A stretch of DNA of 64,000 nucleotides from Pleomorphochaeta sp963678575 (GCA_963678575.2 CAXXHV010000002.1:1674001-1738000); one strand, 5' to 3'; positions 27,827 to 37,662 are shown, numbered from the stretch's first letter. Program-made: numbers and translations. The notes: generated by a model from the letters alone, not told the origin.

Positions 27827-28214
27827 AAGTTCCCCTTAAAGATCATAAATGTAAAGTTTATAATCGTGATTAAACCGTATACACAGTTTTTTAATGAGAA
27901 GTTTTTCAGACTACTCAGTTTAATTAAGTTATCATAATAATAATTCAATTATAATGCTATGTAAATATACAAAAATGAATAATTAAACATTTATACTATA
28001 ATTACATAATTAGATAACAATAATAAAGAAAATAAATTACAAATTTTTTATAAAAAATTAATATAAAAATTATTTATTCTATAATGTTAACTCAATCTAA
28101 ATTATTGTATTTGCAATTCTCTATTTATTAAATATTATAATAAACAAAAAATAAAAAAGATGCTAATTAGGACTAACCCCAATGGCATCTTTCTTATTAT
28201 CTAAATTTCTAAAA
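27827..28214. other. Intergenic region, 388 bp
   Basis: This is very AT-rich. Apart from the phosphomutase terminator near its right end I see nothing I can support. No convincing promoter for the E1 gene was found. Confidence 0.5.
28153..28192 (-). terminator. Terminator of phosphohexomutase gene
   Basis: Minus-strand AAAGATGC (28192-28185) pairs with GCATCTTT (28163-28156) and runs into TTTTTTAT. It lies just after the stop at 28215. Confidence 0.82.
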
Positions 28215-29552
28215 CTATCTAGAATTATCTTCTATAATTTTTGTTATTTCTTCTGTTTTTTGTTTTAATTGATCTTTATCACTAGCTTCTAAAACTAATC
28301 TTAAATAGGGTTCTGTATTGCTTTTTCTAATTCCAAACCACCAGGAATCAAATTCAATTCTATATCCATCAATATCTAATACTCTATTAGCATTAGGGGA
28401 ATAAGTATTTTTCAGAATATCAATTACTTCATCTTTATTTTCTACTTTAAAATTAATTTCTCCACTAGATTCATATTTGACAATATTAGCAATTAAAGAG
28501 GATAAAGTTTGATTTTCTTTCCTTTTTTTATTTAATAAATTCAATACCATAATCATTGCAAAAAGGCCACTATCACAATTATTAAATTCTCTAAAATAAT
28601 AATGCCCTGCTAGTTCCCCACCAAAAACAGCCCCAGTTTCTCTAAGCTTTGCTTTGGCATGCACATGACCTACTTTCCACATAATTACTTTATACCCAAG
28701 TCTTTCTAAGTACTCTGTTGTTGATTTACTAGTTCTAATATCAACAACTGCAATACGTTCACCTTCCATTTCAAGCATTTTTTCACCTAACACACCCATT
28801 AAGTGATCTGCTGGAATATAACCACCTTTTTCATCAATAAACATAACTCTATCAGCATCACCATCAAAAATAATACCCAAATCACATTTATTTTTTAAAA
28901 CGATATCTTGTAACTGTTTACAGTTATTTGGATCTAATGGATTTGGTTCATGATTAGGGAAGGTTCCATCTAAAGTGTCATTAATATAAATAACATCATC
29001 ACCTAAAATATCTTTAACAAGTAAACTTGCCATTCCATTTGAACAATCTACTGCAATTTTTAATTTAGAATAATCCTCTTTATACTTTCTTAAAAATTCT
29101 AAGTAAGGAGTTTTTGCATCAACGTGTTTAATAGTTCCTTTTTCACCAGACAATTTAATTTCTTCTTTTTCACACATCTCTTTCAATGAATTTAAACCAG
29201 TATCTTCACCAACAGGAATTGCCATTTTTCTACTTATTTTCAAACCATTATATTTTGCAGGATTATGAGAAGCTGTAATTTGAACAGACCCATCTGCTTT
29301 AAAATACACTGTAGAGAAATAAACCATTGGTGTTGAAGCGAGCGAAATATCTATAACATCACAATTTGCATCTACAATACCTTTAACTAATACTTCATAA
29401 ATCATTGGGGAAGAAGTTCTCATATCTCTTCCAACTAGAATTGTTTTTGCATCTAATAATCTTGGTAAAAAAAACCCAACTTTATATGCAAGTTCAAGAG
29501 TTAATTCACTACCATAAATTCCGCGTATATCATAAGCTTTGAATGCTTTCAT
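28215..29552 (-). CDS. manB: Phosphomannomutase/phosphoglucomutase
   Basis: This alpha-D-phosphohexomutase interconverts hexose 1- and 6-phosphates. At 445 residues it has the length of the bifunctional PMM/PGM group. The phosphoserine is Ser95 in TASHNP, and the metal loop DGDADR is at 230-235. The sugar-binding GGELAGHYYF and phosphate-binding RKSNTEPYLRL near the C-terminus are present. Assignment as PMM or PGM cannot be settled from sequence. It has an SD-like AGGAGG upstream and is monocistronic. Confidence 0.93.
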   Translation of the reverse strand: MKAFKAYDIRGIYGSELTLELAYKVGFFLPRLLDAKTILVGRDMRTSSPMIYEVLVKGIVDANCDVIDISLASTPMVYFSTVYFKADGSVQITASHNPAKYNGLKISRKMAIPVGEDTGLNSLKEMCEKEEIKLSGEKGTIKHVDAKTPYLEFLRKYKEDYSKLKIAVDCSNGMASLLVKDILGDDVIYINDTLDGTFPNHEPNPLDPNNCKQLQDIVLKNKCDLGIIFDGDADRVMFIDEKGGYIPADHLMGVLGEKMLEMEGERIAVVDIRTSKSTTEYLERLGYKVIMWKVGHVHAKAKLRETGAVFGGELAGHYYFREFNNCDSGLFAMIMVLNLLNKKRKENQTLSSLIANIVKYESSGEINFKVENKDEVIDILKNTYSPNANRVLDIDGYRIEFDSWWFGIRKSNTEPYLRLVLEASDKDQLKQKTEEITKIIEDNSR

Positions 29553-29870
29553 AAAGCCTCCTATAAAAATTAATTAGTAAAAATTATTTATGAAAATCCA
29601 TATTATTTACAAATATTTATTTTCATTCTTTATAAAGAATTATTACATATAAAATTATACAAAATATTTTAAAAAGATTAAACTGAATTAAAATAAAAAA
29701 TACAAATATTTTAATAAAATAGGAGAAAATAAATTATCAAAAAAATAACATTTTTTAACAAATAATTAATATAATAAATAGATTATTAATAAGGCGTGTA
29801 CTCCAAAGTTGAATTGACTATTATCATTTTTTCTTGTACAAATTACATATACTAATGTTTTGGAGGGGCT
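29553..29870. other. Intergenic region, 318 bp, between divergent manB and hpt
   Basis: This is AT-rich with long A and T tracts. Near hpt it carries TTGACT (29814-29819) followed after 17 bp by TACAAA (29837-29842), a weak promoter candidate, and GGAGG (29862-29866) before the hpt ATG. Nothing else was recognised. Confidence 0.4.
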
Positions 29871-30431
29871 ATGGAATCTTCATTAGCTATACCTGCTTTA
29901 ACTAAGGATTTAGTTAGAGTTTTAATTGATGCTGACACTATCTCTCGCAGAGTTGATGAATTAGCACATAAAATCAATGAAGCATATGCAAACATTGAAG
30001 GGCGCCTTATACTTGTAGGGGTATTGAAGGGCTCTTTTATTTTGACCGCAGATTTATGCAGAAGATTAACAATTCCTCATGTTGTTGATTTTATTGGATT
30101 ATCATCTTATACAGGTGATAGCACAAGTGGCAACGTTCGTCTTTTAATGGATACAAGAGAAAATATGGAAAATAAGCATGTCTTAATAATAGAAGACATT
30201 CTTGATTCTGGATACACTCTTGATTATTTAATTAGAAACTTTAAAGCAAGAAATCCTGCTAGTGTTAAAACTTTAGTTTTATTAGATAAACCTGATAGAC
30301 ATACAGTACCAGTAGAGATAAACTACATGGGCTTTACAATACCTGATGTATGGGTTGTTGGATATGGTTTAGATTATAATGAACAATATAGAACTCTTCC
30401 TTATATAGCTGAAATGTATCCACAAAATTAA
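29871..30431 (+). CDS. hpt: Hypoxanthine phosphoribosyltransferase
   Basis: This enzyme salvages hypoxanthine and/or guanine with PRPP to IMP/GMP. The PRPP loop VLIIEDILDSGYTL and the base-binding VDFIGLSSYTGDSTSG and IPDVWVVGYGLDYNEQYR match Hpt. At 186 residues it has normal length. The start follows GGAGG by six bases. It is the first gene of a purine cluster (hpt, second PRTase, purA, purB). Confidence 0.94.
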   Translation: MESSLAIPALTKDLVRVLIDADTISRRVDELAHKINEAYANIEGRLILVGVLKGSFILTADLCRRLTIPHVVDFIGLSSYTGDSTSGNVRLLMDTRENMENKHVLIIEDILDSGYTLDYLIRNFKARNPASVKTLVLLDKPDRHTVPVEINYMGFTIPDVWVVGYGLDYNEQYRTLPYIAEMYPQN

Positions 30432-30472
30432 AAAAACAAAAAAAATTAATAAATAAAATTGGAAACTTCTTT

Positions 30473-31015
30473 ATGAAAAACGAAAAATTTTATGTTAGCT
30501 ACAACACTGTTCACACATTGATCAAAGAGTTAGCACAAAAAATTATTAACAGCGACTTTGATCCTGATGTAATAGTTGCAATCGGTTCAGGCGGGTTTAT
30601 TCCTGCAAGAATAATCAAAACATTTATCAATCGCCCTATATATGCAGTTGGAATATCTTACTACGGAGTTGATAAAAAACACAAAACACACCCCACCAAA
30701 ATTCAATGGATTGATGAAGTCCAAGAACAACTTAAGGGTAAAAAAGTATTATTAATTGATGAAGTAGATGACACTAGAGCTACTCTTGGTTATTGCGTAA
30801 GAGAATTATTAGAATATAATCCTGAGGAAATAGCCGTACTTGTCCTTCACAATAAATTAAAAGAAAAAGATGCAGATTTCCCAAAAGAAATCAAAAGATA
30901 TTATCCAGCTTTAGAAATTGAAGATGTTTGGATAAAATATCCTTGGGATGCTGAGGATATAGAAGACCACACAGAAAAAGAAAAGGCAATGCTATTAAAC
31001 TTAAATAACGCCTAA
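30473..31015 (+). CDS. Purine phosphoribosyltransferase (Gpt/Xpt-like)
   Basis: A type I PRTase fold is shown by the PRPP loop VLLIDEVDDTRATL and the upstream AIGSGGFIPARIIKTFINRPIYAVGISYYG. Overall it resembles xanthine/guanine PRTases of the yeast Xpt1/Gpt type rather than Hpt. The acidic EVDDTRAT variant of the loop and the end (IEDVWIKYPWD) fit that group. Position between hpt and purA supports purine salvage. The precise base is inferred. Confidence 0.82.
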   Translation: MKNEKFYVSYNTVHTLIKELAQKIINSDFDPDVIVAIGSGGFIPARIIKTFINRPIYAVGISYYGVDKKHKTHPTKIQWIDEVQEQLKGKKVLLIDEVDDTRATLGYCVRELLEYNPEEIAVLVLHNKLKEKDADFPKEIKRYYPALEIEDVWIKYPWDAEDIEDHTEKEKAMLLNLNNA

Positions 31016-31025
31016 GGAGAAAATA

Positions 31026-32294
31026 ATGAGTATAAGTGCTATTGTAGGAGCCCAATGGGGAGATGAAGGAAAAGGTCGTGTTGTTGACTATTTAGCAACA
31101 AAAGCTGATCTATGTATACGCTTTCAAGGTGGTGATAACGCCGGACATACTGTAATTAATGATAAAGGTAAATTTGCCCTTCACATTATCCCTTCCGGTA
31201 TCTTTAATCCTGAAACAACAAATATTGTTGGAGCTGGAACAGTAGTAAACTTTGATACAATGAAAATTGAACTAGATTCTATTGCTACTGCTGGAGTTGA
31301 TGGTAGTAATCTTTTTATTGATAAAAGAGCTCACTTAATTATGCCATTCCATTGCACTCTTGATGGAGCTGAAGAAGCAAGCAAAAGCAACAACTGGAAA
31401 ATTGGAACAACAAAAAAAGGTATTGGCCCAACTTATAGTGATAAAGCTGCAAGAAGTGGAATTAGAGCTGTTGACATCTTAGATGTAGATAGACTAACAA
31501 AAAGATTAGAAATGCTTTTACCAAGAAAAAACAGAGAATTATCATATTTTGGACTTCCTGAAGTTACTATTGAAGAAATGTTAGAAGTTTGTGCTAAATG
31601 GAGAGATTTATTTGGCGATAAAATTATTGATTCAGTTCCTGTAATAAGAGAAGCTTATAAAGCAAATAGAAAAATCTTGTTAGAAGGTCAACTTGGTATA
31701 ATGAGAGATTTAGACTGGGGTATTTACCCTTACACAACAAGCAGCAACCCAACAGCTGGTGGTACTTGTAGTGGAGCTGGTATTGCACCAACTAGAATCG
31801 ATGAAATTATTGGAGTTGTAAAAGCTTACTCTACATCAGTTGGTGGTGGTCCTTTCATGACTGAACTTTTTGATGCTGATGGAGAAAAATTAAGAGATTT
31901 AGGCCATGAATACGGTGCAACAACAGGTCGTCCTCGTCGTTGTGGTTGGTTTGATGCAGTAGCTGCTGATTATTCTTGTTGGATAAATGGTTTTACTGGT
32001 ATTGCTATAACAAAACTCGATATTTTAGATCATTTTGATACAATTAAAGTATGTACAGCTTATGAAATTAATGGAGAGGTAATTAATTATTTACCAGAAA
32101 CTGCATTACAAGAAATTGCAAAACCAATTTATAAAGAATTTAAAGGTTGGAAAAGCGATACTTCTAATGCAAGGAAATGGGAAGATTTACCTAAAGAAGC
32201 TCAAGATTATTGTATTGAAATCGGCAAGCTTGTTGGTGCTCCAATTAAATTTGTTTCAGTTGGCCCAGAAAGAGATCAAATTATTATTTTATAA
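31026..32294 (+). CDS. purA: Adenylosuccinate synthetase
   Basis: PurA joins IMP and aspartate using GTP. At 422 residues it is full length, with the P-loop-like GDEGKGR at 12-18 after IVGAQW, the IMP-binding GIGPTYSDKAARSGIR and the C-terminal SVGPERDQIIIL. AAGGAG lies 5 nt before the ATG. It is 10 bp after the second PRTase, so cotranscription is likely. With purB it converts IMP made by hpt into AMP. Confidence 0.97.
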   Translation: MSISAIVGAQWGDEGKGRVVDYLATKADLCIRFQGGDNAGHTVINDKGKFALHIIPSGIFNPETTNIVGAGTVVNFDTMKIELDSIATAGVDGSNLFIDKRAHLIMPFHCTLDGAEEASKSNNWKIGTTKKGIGPTYSDKAARSGIRAVDILDVDRLTKRLEMLLPRKNRELSYFGLPEVTIEEMLEVCAKWRDLFGDKIIDSVPVIREAYKANRKILLEGQLGIMRDLDWGIYPYTTSSNPTAGGTCSGAGIAPTRIDEIIGVVKAYSTSVGGGPFMTELFDADGEKLRDLGHEYGATTGRPRRCGWFDAVAADYSCWINGFTGIAITKLDILDHFDTIKVCTAYEINGEVINYLPETALQEIAKPIYKEFKGWKSDTSNARKWEDLPKEAQDYCIEIGKLVGAPIKFVSVGPERDQIIIL

Positions 32295-32302
32295 TTTATA
32301 TA

Positions 32303-32330
32303 AGGGTTAAGCAGAAGCTTAACCCTATTT
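32303..32330 (+). terminator. Hairpin downstream of purA
   Basis: A perfect 10-bp stem AGGGTTAAGC/GCTTAACCCT with an AGAA loop (32303-32326) is followed by ATTTTATT. The U-tract is short, so readthrough into purB is possible. Confidence 0.78.
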
Positions 32331-32381
32331 TATTAAAAGAATAGTTTTAAAAATTAATGTTTGTATAATTTGGAGTATTTT

Positions 32382-33779
32382 ATGACAACATTCAACCATG
32401 ATACTTATATCTCACCATTTACTTGGAGATATGGTAGTAATGAACTAAGAGAAATTTATAGTGAACAACATAAAAGAATTCTACTTAGGAAAATTTGGAT
32501 TGCTCTAGCCTCTGCTCAAATGGAAGCTGGTTTAGTAAGTCAAAAGCAAGTAGAAGAGTTATTAGCTCATAAAACCGATATTGATATTGAAAGAGCAACT
32601 GAGATTGAAAATATCATTCATCATGATTTAATGGCTGAAATTAAAACATATGCAGAGCAATGTCCAAATGCTGGTGCAATAATTCATCTAGGTGCAACAA
32701 GCATGGATGTATTAGATAATATGGACGCAATTAGGCTTAAAGAAGCTTTAGACATTATAATTTCTAAAGCTAAAGAATTGTTAAAACTATTTGTAAATAA
32801 AATGGAAGAATATAAAAATTTACCTTGTATGGCTTTCACACATATTCAACCTGCAGAACCAACAACTGTAGGATATAGGATTGCACAAACAGCCCAAGAT
32901 TTAATTGATGATATTAAAGAATTAGAAACAGTGAGAAAAAATATCAAAGGTAAAGGGATGAAAGGTGCTGTAGGGACAGCAGCAAGTTATACAGAACTAT
33001 TGAAGAACACAAATATGAGTGCAAAACAAATGGAAGATAAAGTAATGAAAAAACTAGATCTCAATGCATTTAGTGCTGCAACTCAAGTGTACACAAGAAA
33101 ACAAGATTTAAGAGTTGTAAACTCTTTATCGTCCCTTTGCTGTACTCTTTACAAATTCTTTATTGATTTTAGATTACTTCAATCTCCACCCATAGGAGAA
33201 TGGTCTGAACCTTTTGGAAAAAATCAAGTTGGTTCTTCTGCTATGCCTTTTAAAAGAAATCCAATAAATAGTGAAAAAATTGATAGTTTATGTAGATTTG
33301 TAAGCTCACAAGCAAATACCTTGTGGCAAAATAGTGCACAAACATTATTAGAGAGAACTTTAGATGATAGTGCTAATAGAAGAATTGTTTTACCAAATTC
33401 ATTTTTAGCAACAGATGAAGCATTAATTACAAGTATTAAAGTTGTAAAAAATATGAATATCCATCAAACAGCAATTAAAAGAAATATGAAAACATATGGT
33501 ATTTTTGCTGCAAGTGAAAGACTATTAATGGAATTAGGTCGTAGTGGAGCTAATAGACAAGAAATGCACGAACTAATTAGAGAACATAGTTTGAAAGCTT
33601 GGAAAGAAGTTCAAGAAGGAAATGAAAATACTCTAAAAAATGATTTAGTTAATGATAAAACTATTTTAAAATATGTTTGTAAAGACAAAGCAATAGAATT
33701 ATTAGATGCAGACGAATATATAGGAGATGCTCCATTAAGAACTGAAATGGTTATTAAAGAAGCATTAGAAATCTTATAG
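32382..33779 (+). CDS. purB: Adenylosuccinate lyase
   Basis: PurB cleaves adenylosuccinate and SAICAR. From the ATG at 32382 it has 465 residues; TTTGGAG lies just upstream, which supports this start over the upstream in-frame TTG. The fumarase-superfamily signature SSAMPFKRNPINSEKI is intact, and TSMDVLDN and FTHIQPAEPTTVGYR are present. A TATAAT at 32364-32369 suggests its own promoter. The last 6 nt overlap the convergent VTT gene. Confidence 0.95.
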   Translation: MTTFNHDTYISPFTWRYGSNELREIYSEQHKRILLRKIWIALASAQMEAGLVSQKQVEELLAHKTDIDIERATEIENIIHHDLMAEIKTYAEQCPNAGAIIHLGATSMDVLDNMDAIRLKEALDIIISKAKELLKLFVNKMEEYKNLPCMAFTHIQPAEPTTVGYRIAQTAQDLIDDIKELETVRKNIKGKGMKGAVGTAASYTELLKNTNMSAKQMEDKVMKKLDLNAFSAATQVYTRKQDLRVVNSLSSLCCTLYKFFIDFRLLQSPPIGEWSEPFGKNQVGSSAMPFKRNPINSEKIDSLCRFVSSQANTLWQNSAQTLLERTLDDSANRRIVLPNSFLATDEALITSIKVVKNMNIHQTAIKRNMKTYGIFAASERLLMELGRSGANRQEMHELIREHSLKAWKEVQEGNENTLKNDLVNDKTILKYVCKDKAIELLDADEYIGDAPLRTEMVIKEALEIL

Positions 33780-34385
33780 AAAATTAATTATTTGAACACC
33801 TGCTCTAAAGAGATAATAGTAGATTATCATTCTAGGGAATCTCACAAGACAAGCAAAAATTACTTTTCTAAAATCAACCTTAAGTATTCCTGCAGTCCAA
33901 CAAATTGTTGAATATGGTATAGGAGTCAAAGCAGCAAGTACAACTGCCCAGGCTCCTTTTTTGTGTATTAAAACTTTATGTGTTCCCATTATCCTATTTG
34001 CAAAATTCTTAACAATTTTAATTTTTGATACAAGATGCCCAAGCCAATAAGCACATAAACCACCAAAAAAAGAAGCAGTCCCCATAAAAAAAGTAATCTG
34101 TAATGGAGTCCAGGAAGAAGAAACTAAAGGGAACATGATATCTGGAGTCAAAGGAACTATAAAAGTATCACAAAGAAATACAAATAATGCTACGCCATGA
34201 AAGCCCAAGTCATTATATAATTTCATTGCAACTTCATTTGCCTTAACGTTAGTTTTAAAAATCTTATCATAAAGTAAGAAAAGAATAAAAATAAACAATA
34301 GCATGAAAAAAGTTCGAATTATTAATTTTTTCCAATCTATTTTCCCATCATCTTTTAAAAAAGTATGCTTATCTTTATCATTCAT
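33774..34385 (-). CDS. VTT/DedA-like (YqaA-type) membrane protein
   Basis: This 203-residue protein has an N-terminal membrane segment (FFMLLFIFILFLLYDKIF) and then the VTT-domain layout: VALFVFLCDTFIVPLTPDIMFPLVS, an AxFFGGLCAYWLGHLVSK stretch, and PIPYSTICWTAGILKVDFRKVIFACLVRFPRMIIYY. Members of this family act as lipid scramblases or in membrane homeostasis; the specific role here is unknown. It overlaps the AlaX gene by 8 nt in the same transcription unit. Confidence 0.82.
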   Translation of the reverse strand: MNDKDKHTFLKDDGKIDWKKLIIRTFFMLLFIFILFLLYDKIFKTNVKANEVAMKLYNDLGFHGVALFVFLCDTFIVPLTPDIMFPLVSSSWTPLQITFFMGTASFFGGLCAYWLGHLVSKIKIVKNFANRIMGTHKVLIHKKGAWAVVLAALTPIPYSTICWTAGILKVDFRKVIFACLVRFPRMIIYYYLFRAGVQIINFL

Positions 34386-35544
34386 TAAAATAACCTACAA
34401 AAGCTTTACTAAACTCATTAATATTTTCACATTCGCCTTTACCTTGAAAAGAAGGAAAACGACCGCCACCCTTAGCTTTAATAATTGATAAAACTTTATT
34501 TCTTAGTTCATTAAAATCATATTTTTCAAAGCTTTTTCCTAAATATATATACCATCTCAAAGAAGATTCATTTTTTTGATACAAAAATAATACCTTATCA
34601 ATTGATAATTCAAGATCTTTAAATTCTAAATTTTCAAGAGTAACATCTTTAATAATTATTCTTTGAGAATTTTCATTTAATAATGCTTTGATAAATAAAT
34701 TAGCCTTTTCTTTTTTTAAGACTCTCAACTGTCTCTCTAATTCTAAATTCTTCTCAATTAAAGCTTTATTACAAGAAACTAAAGTATCAGTAGTTGCACT
34801 ATTTATAACACATAATTCTTTAATAATTGAATCATTTTTTCTAACAGCATTAGTAGCATTAGCAGATACTTTAAAAAGTAATCTGTAATGATTCCTTATT
34901 TTCTCAATACCACAAAAAAGGATTCTTCCTATTTCACTTGTATTCTCCACATGGAGTCCACCACAAGCAATTAAATCTACATCTTCAATTCTTACGATTC
35001 TTATCAAACCATCGACTTTTATACTTCTTCTTAAATTTAATTTTTCAGCTTCATCTTTGTTCAGCTCTAAATAACTGATTTTTTTTGATTCAATAATTTT
35101 TTGATTTGCTAAATCTTCAACCTTATAACAATCCTCTTCACTGAAATTATTATTATCTATTTCTATTGTTAGAAATTCCGAACCTTGATGAACAGAAACT
35201 GTGGAAACATTAAAATGAGAATGAAGTAAACCACTAATTAAATGTTGAGCAGTATGCATCTTCATATAACTATATCTAAAGTCCCAATCAAGTTTTAATT
35301 TAACACAATCATTTATTTTAAAAGAACTACTATCTCTTAGAATATGCGCAATTGAATTATTACTTTTTTGAGTATCTAAAAGTTCAATATCATTTATAAA
35401 ACCTTTATCGCCTGGTTGTCCACCACCTTCTGGATAAAAAATAGTTCGATCTAAATAAATCATATTGTTATCAATATTTATTATTTTAGCTTCTACTTCT
35501 TTCATATATGGATATATATAATATTGTTTAATACTTTCAATCAT
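34378..35544 (-). CDS. Alanyl-tRNA editing protein AlaX with DHHA1 domain
   Basis: AlaX proteins remove Ser or Gly from mischarged tRNA-Ala in trans. Zinc-site motifs HTAQH (residues about 96-100 from this start) and CGGLHV are intact, and the N-terminal FYPEGGGQPGDKG is typical. A coiled coil (ALIEKNLELERQLRVLKKEKANL) and a C-terminal DHHA1-like region (KGGGRFPSFQGKGE) make it the long AlaX form, 388 residues. Start ATG at 35544 gives an ATGA overlap with the upstream channel gene. Confidence 0.9.
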   Translation of the reverse strand: MIESIKQYYIYPYMKEVEAKIINIDNNMIYLDRTIFYPEGGGQPGDKGFINDIELLDTQKSNNSIAHILRDSSSFKINDCVKLKLDWDFRYSYMKMHTAQHLISGLLHSHFNVSTVSVHQGSEFLTIEIDNNNFSEEDCYKVEDLANQKIIESKKISYLELNKDEAEKLNLRRSIKVDGLIRIVRIEDVDLIACGGLHVENTSEIGRILFCGIEKIRNHYRLLFKVSANATNAVRKNDSIIKELCVINSATTDTLVSCNKALIEKNLELERQLRVLKKEKANLFIKALLNENSQRIIIKDVTLENLEFKDLELSIDKVLFLYQKNESSLRWYIYLGKSFEKYDFNELRNKVLSIIKAKGGGRFPSFQGKGECENINEFSKAFVGYFNE

Positions 35545-36182
35545 GATTTTTTCCTTTTCTTCCATACCTCTCCACTTTTTGGCAATTCTATGGAAAATTG
35601 AATTGCAATTATTCTAATAATAAAAACAAAAAATGAACAAGATATAAATAATAATAAAACTGATAACTCTGTTTTTTCTAAATATAAGAATAAAAGTCCC
35701 CCAAGCAAAGAGGCAGTAGCATAAAAATCATTTGTTAATATAGTTGGAATATTTTTACTCATCAAATCTCTTATCACACCACCACCAGTTGCTGTAATAA
35801 CACCACACATAACTTGACCTACAACAGAACATTCATAAATGGCACCCTTAGCACAGCCCAAAGCAGTAAATACTCCAAGACCCAAAGCATCAGCATATTT
35901 TATTATTTTTCTCTCTGAATGGATAAAAGATCCAATAAAAAATACAACAATCCCAACACTAACACATACAACTAAATATATATAATTAGTAAGAGCAGCC
36001 GCTGGCGTTGCCCCAATTAAAGCATCTCTTATCATACCTCCACCACAACCAACTGTTGTTGCAAAAACAATGACTCCGAGAAAATCTAAATCTTTCTCGA
36101 CACCTTTTAAAGCCCCAGTTAAAGCAAAAATAACTGTGCCCAAAATATCGAATCCATATATTAAATCAATTGTATTTGTCAT
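35541..36182 (-). CDS. TRIC cation channel family protein (YicG-like)
   Basis: This 213-residue membrane protein has the two UPF0126/TRIC repeats: DILGTVIFALTGALKGVEKDLDFLGVIVFATTVGCGGGMIRDALIG, and later ALGLGVFTALGCAKG followed by VITATGGGVIRDLMS. Seven membrane segments are predicted by eye. Prokaryotic TRIC proteins form trimeric cation channels; some members were earlier called glycine transporters. It leads a three-gene unit with AlaX and the VTT protein, whose common logic is unclear. Confidence 0.9.
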   Translation of the reverse strand: MTNTIDLIYGFDILGTVIFALTGALKGVEKDLDFLGVIVFATTVGCGGGMIRDALIGATPAAALTNYIYLVVCVSVGIVVFFIGSFIHSERKIIKYADALGLGVFTALGCAKGAIYECSVVGQVMCGVITATGGGVIRDLMSKNIPTILTNDFYATASLLGGLLFLYLEKTELSVLLLFISCSFFVFIIRIIAIQFSIELPKSGEVWKKRKKS

Positions 36183-36289
36183 AAAAGCAATTTAACATAT
36201 CTTATAGGTACTTGTTAATTAGTAATTTTGATATTATCTTATCTTTATAAAGATTTTTCTTTAATAAAAAAAATATTGAGGTAAATATA

Positions 36290-36877
36290 ATGGCTAGAAT
36301 CAAATCTGCTTGGGAAATAGCTTTAGAAAAAACTGAAAGTTTAAATGTTGATGTTGATAAAATAAATAAAAATAATGCAATTAAATTTGGAAGAAGAATT
36401 TGTGGACTTTATCTAAATGATATTGATTATACTTTGGAAAAATTTAAAAAAGAATATAGTGAAGCTAGTGATAAAACAGCGACAAAAGAAGGGATCATAA
36501 ATAATTTATTAATTAATCTCACTCTTCCAAGTGATTTAACTTTTGAAAAAACCTTAGATAAAATTAATGATATTGTCTCTGAAATAAGTGATAACAGCGA
36601 TGAAATAATTAATACAATAAATCAAATAAAAGAATTTTTTAAACAATATTTAAATCATCAAGATGACTTAGTTAATCAAATGAAAGAACAATTCGCTCCC
36701 GTATTACAACAAAAAGAAGCTCAACTTCAACAACAATATGGACCCGATTTCAAATATAGCGCTGAACAAGATTCAGAATTTATGAAATTGCTTGACGATA
36801 ATCTAAAAAAATTAGATCAACAATACAATGAAACTCTAGACAATGTAAAAGAGAAAATTAAACAAGATTTATCATAA
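36290..36877 (+). CDS. Hypothetical coiled-coil protein
   Basis: This 195-residue soluble, charged protein begins MARIKSAWEIALEKTESLNVD, has a conserved-looking FGRRICGLYLND and a long predicted helical region (residues 90-190) rich in Gln, Asp, Lys and Glu. AGGT lies upstream of the ATG. I do not recognise the family. It has no signal peptide or membrane segment, is transcribed alone, and is followed by its own terminator. Confidence 0.75.
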   Translation: MARIKSAWEIALEKTESLNVDVDKINKNNAIKFGRRICGLYLNDIDYTLEKFKKEYSEASDKTATKEGIINNLLINLTLPSDLTFEKTLDKINDIVSEISDNSDEIINTINQIKEFFKQYLNHQDDLVNQMKEQFAPVLQQKEAQLQQQYGPDFKYSAEQDSEFMKLLDDNLKKLDQQYNETLDNVKEKIKQDLS

Positions 36878-36896
36878 AATAAAATAATAAACTATT

Positions 36897-36930
36897 AAAA
36901 ATAAGGGAGGAATTACTTCCCTTATTTTTA
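36897..36930 (+). terminator. Bidirectional terminator between coiled-coil gene and DUF3307 gene
   Basis: The stem AATAAGGGA/TCCCTTATT (36899-36907 and 36918-36926) is flanked by A-tract and T-tract, so it can serve both convergent genes. Confidence 0.85.
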
Positions 36931-37662
36931 TATAATTACATCCTTAATAAAAATAAAATATACAATAATTGAGATAATAACACTGAGCAGAGTCCCTACT
37001 AAGTAATACTCAGCAAAATCTTTATCCTCAGTTAGTTTCTTCCATCTTGCAATAGACTTTGCTGTAAAAATATAACCTATTACAACATATTGATTTACAC
37101 ATAATAACAAAAGTATTAATAATCTCTCAAAATTTCCAATCATTCTTCCTAATCTTAGAGGAGAATTTTCATTACTTAATTCAATTTCACTATTTAGATT
37201 ATTTTTATTTAAAATATTTTTTATTAAAATATTAGCAGGTTTAAAAATTAATAAAATAGAGACTAAAAATTGTAAATATTTTTGTATTTCATTTAGATTA
37301 AATCTTTGAATAACGATTATATAATCAGCTTTATAATAAAATAACACTACTAACAACAAACAAAAAATATGTAAAAGTTGATCGATAATAAAAAAAGAAT
37401 TATTTGATTTAAATTTCTTTAAAAGAACATATTTTATTGAATCTATTATGTAATGAGATAAAATTAATATTAAAATAGTAATAAATAAGCTAGTTGAAAA
37501 TTTATAAAAAATAAAAACAAATAAAAAAGAAAAAGAATATATTAAACTATGAAAAACAACATATTTATATTTATTGTTTTTTAAATTTGCTAAGTTTTGG
37601 GATTGAAAATAAAAGTCCCCAACAACATGTAATAGAATTAGAATTATAAATAGATTTTTCAT
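36928..37662 (-). CDS. DUF3307 membrane protein (SatE-like partner of SatD)
   Basis: This 244-residue protein has about six to seven membrane segments and the DUF3307 N-terminal pattern: LLHVVGDFYFQSQNLANLKNNKYKYVVFHSLIYS, then SHYIIDSIKYVLL and IIDQLLHI, with conserved His and Asp residues in the membrane. An ATGA overlap couples it to satD. SatD/DUF3307 pairs occur in many bacteria; the name comes from the streptococcal sat (secretion and acid tolerance) locus. The biochemical activity is not known to me. Confidence 0.82.
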   Translation of the reverse strand: MKNLFIILILLHVVGDFYFQSQNLANLKNNKYKYVVFHSLIYSFSFLFVFIFYKFSTSLFITILILILSHYIIDSIKYVLLKKFKSNNSFFIIDQLLHIFCLLLVVLFYYKADYIIVIQRFNLNEIQKYLQFLVSILLIFKPANILIKNILNKNNLNSEIELSNENSPLRLGRMIGNFERLLILLLLCVNQYVVIGYIFTAKSIARWKKLTEDKDFAEYYLVGTLLSVIISIIVYFIFIKDVII

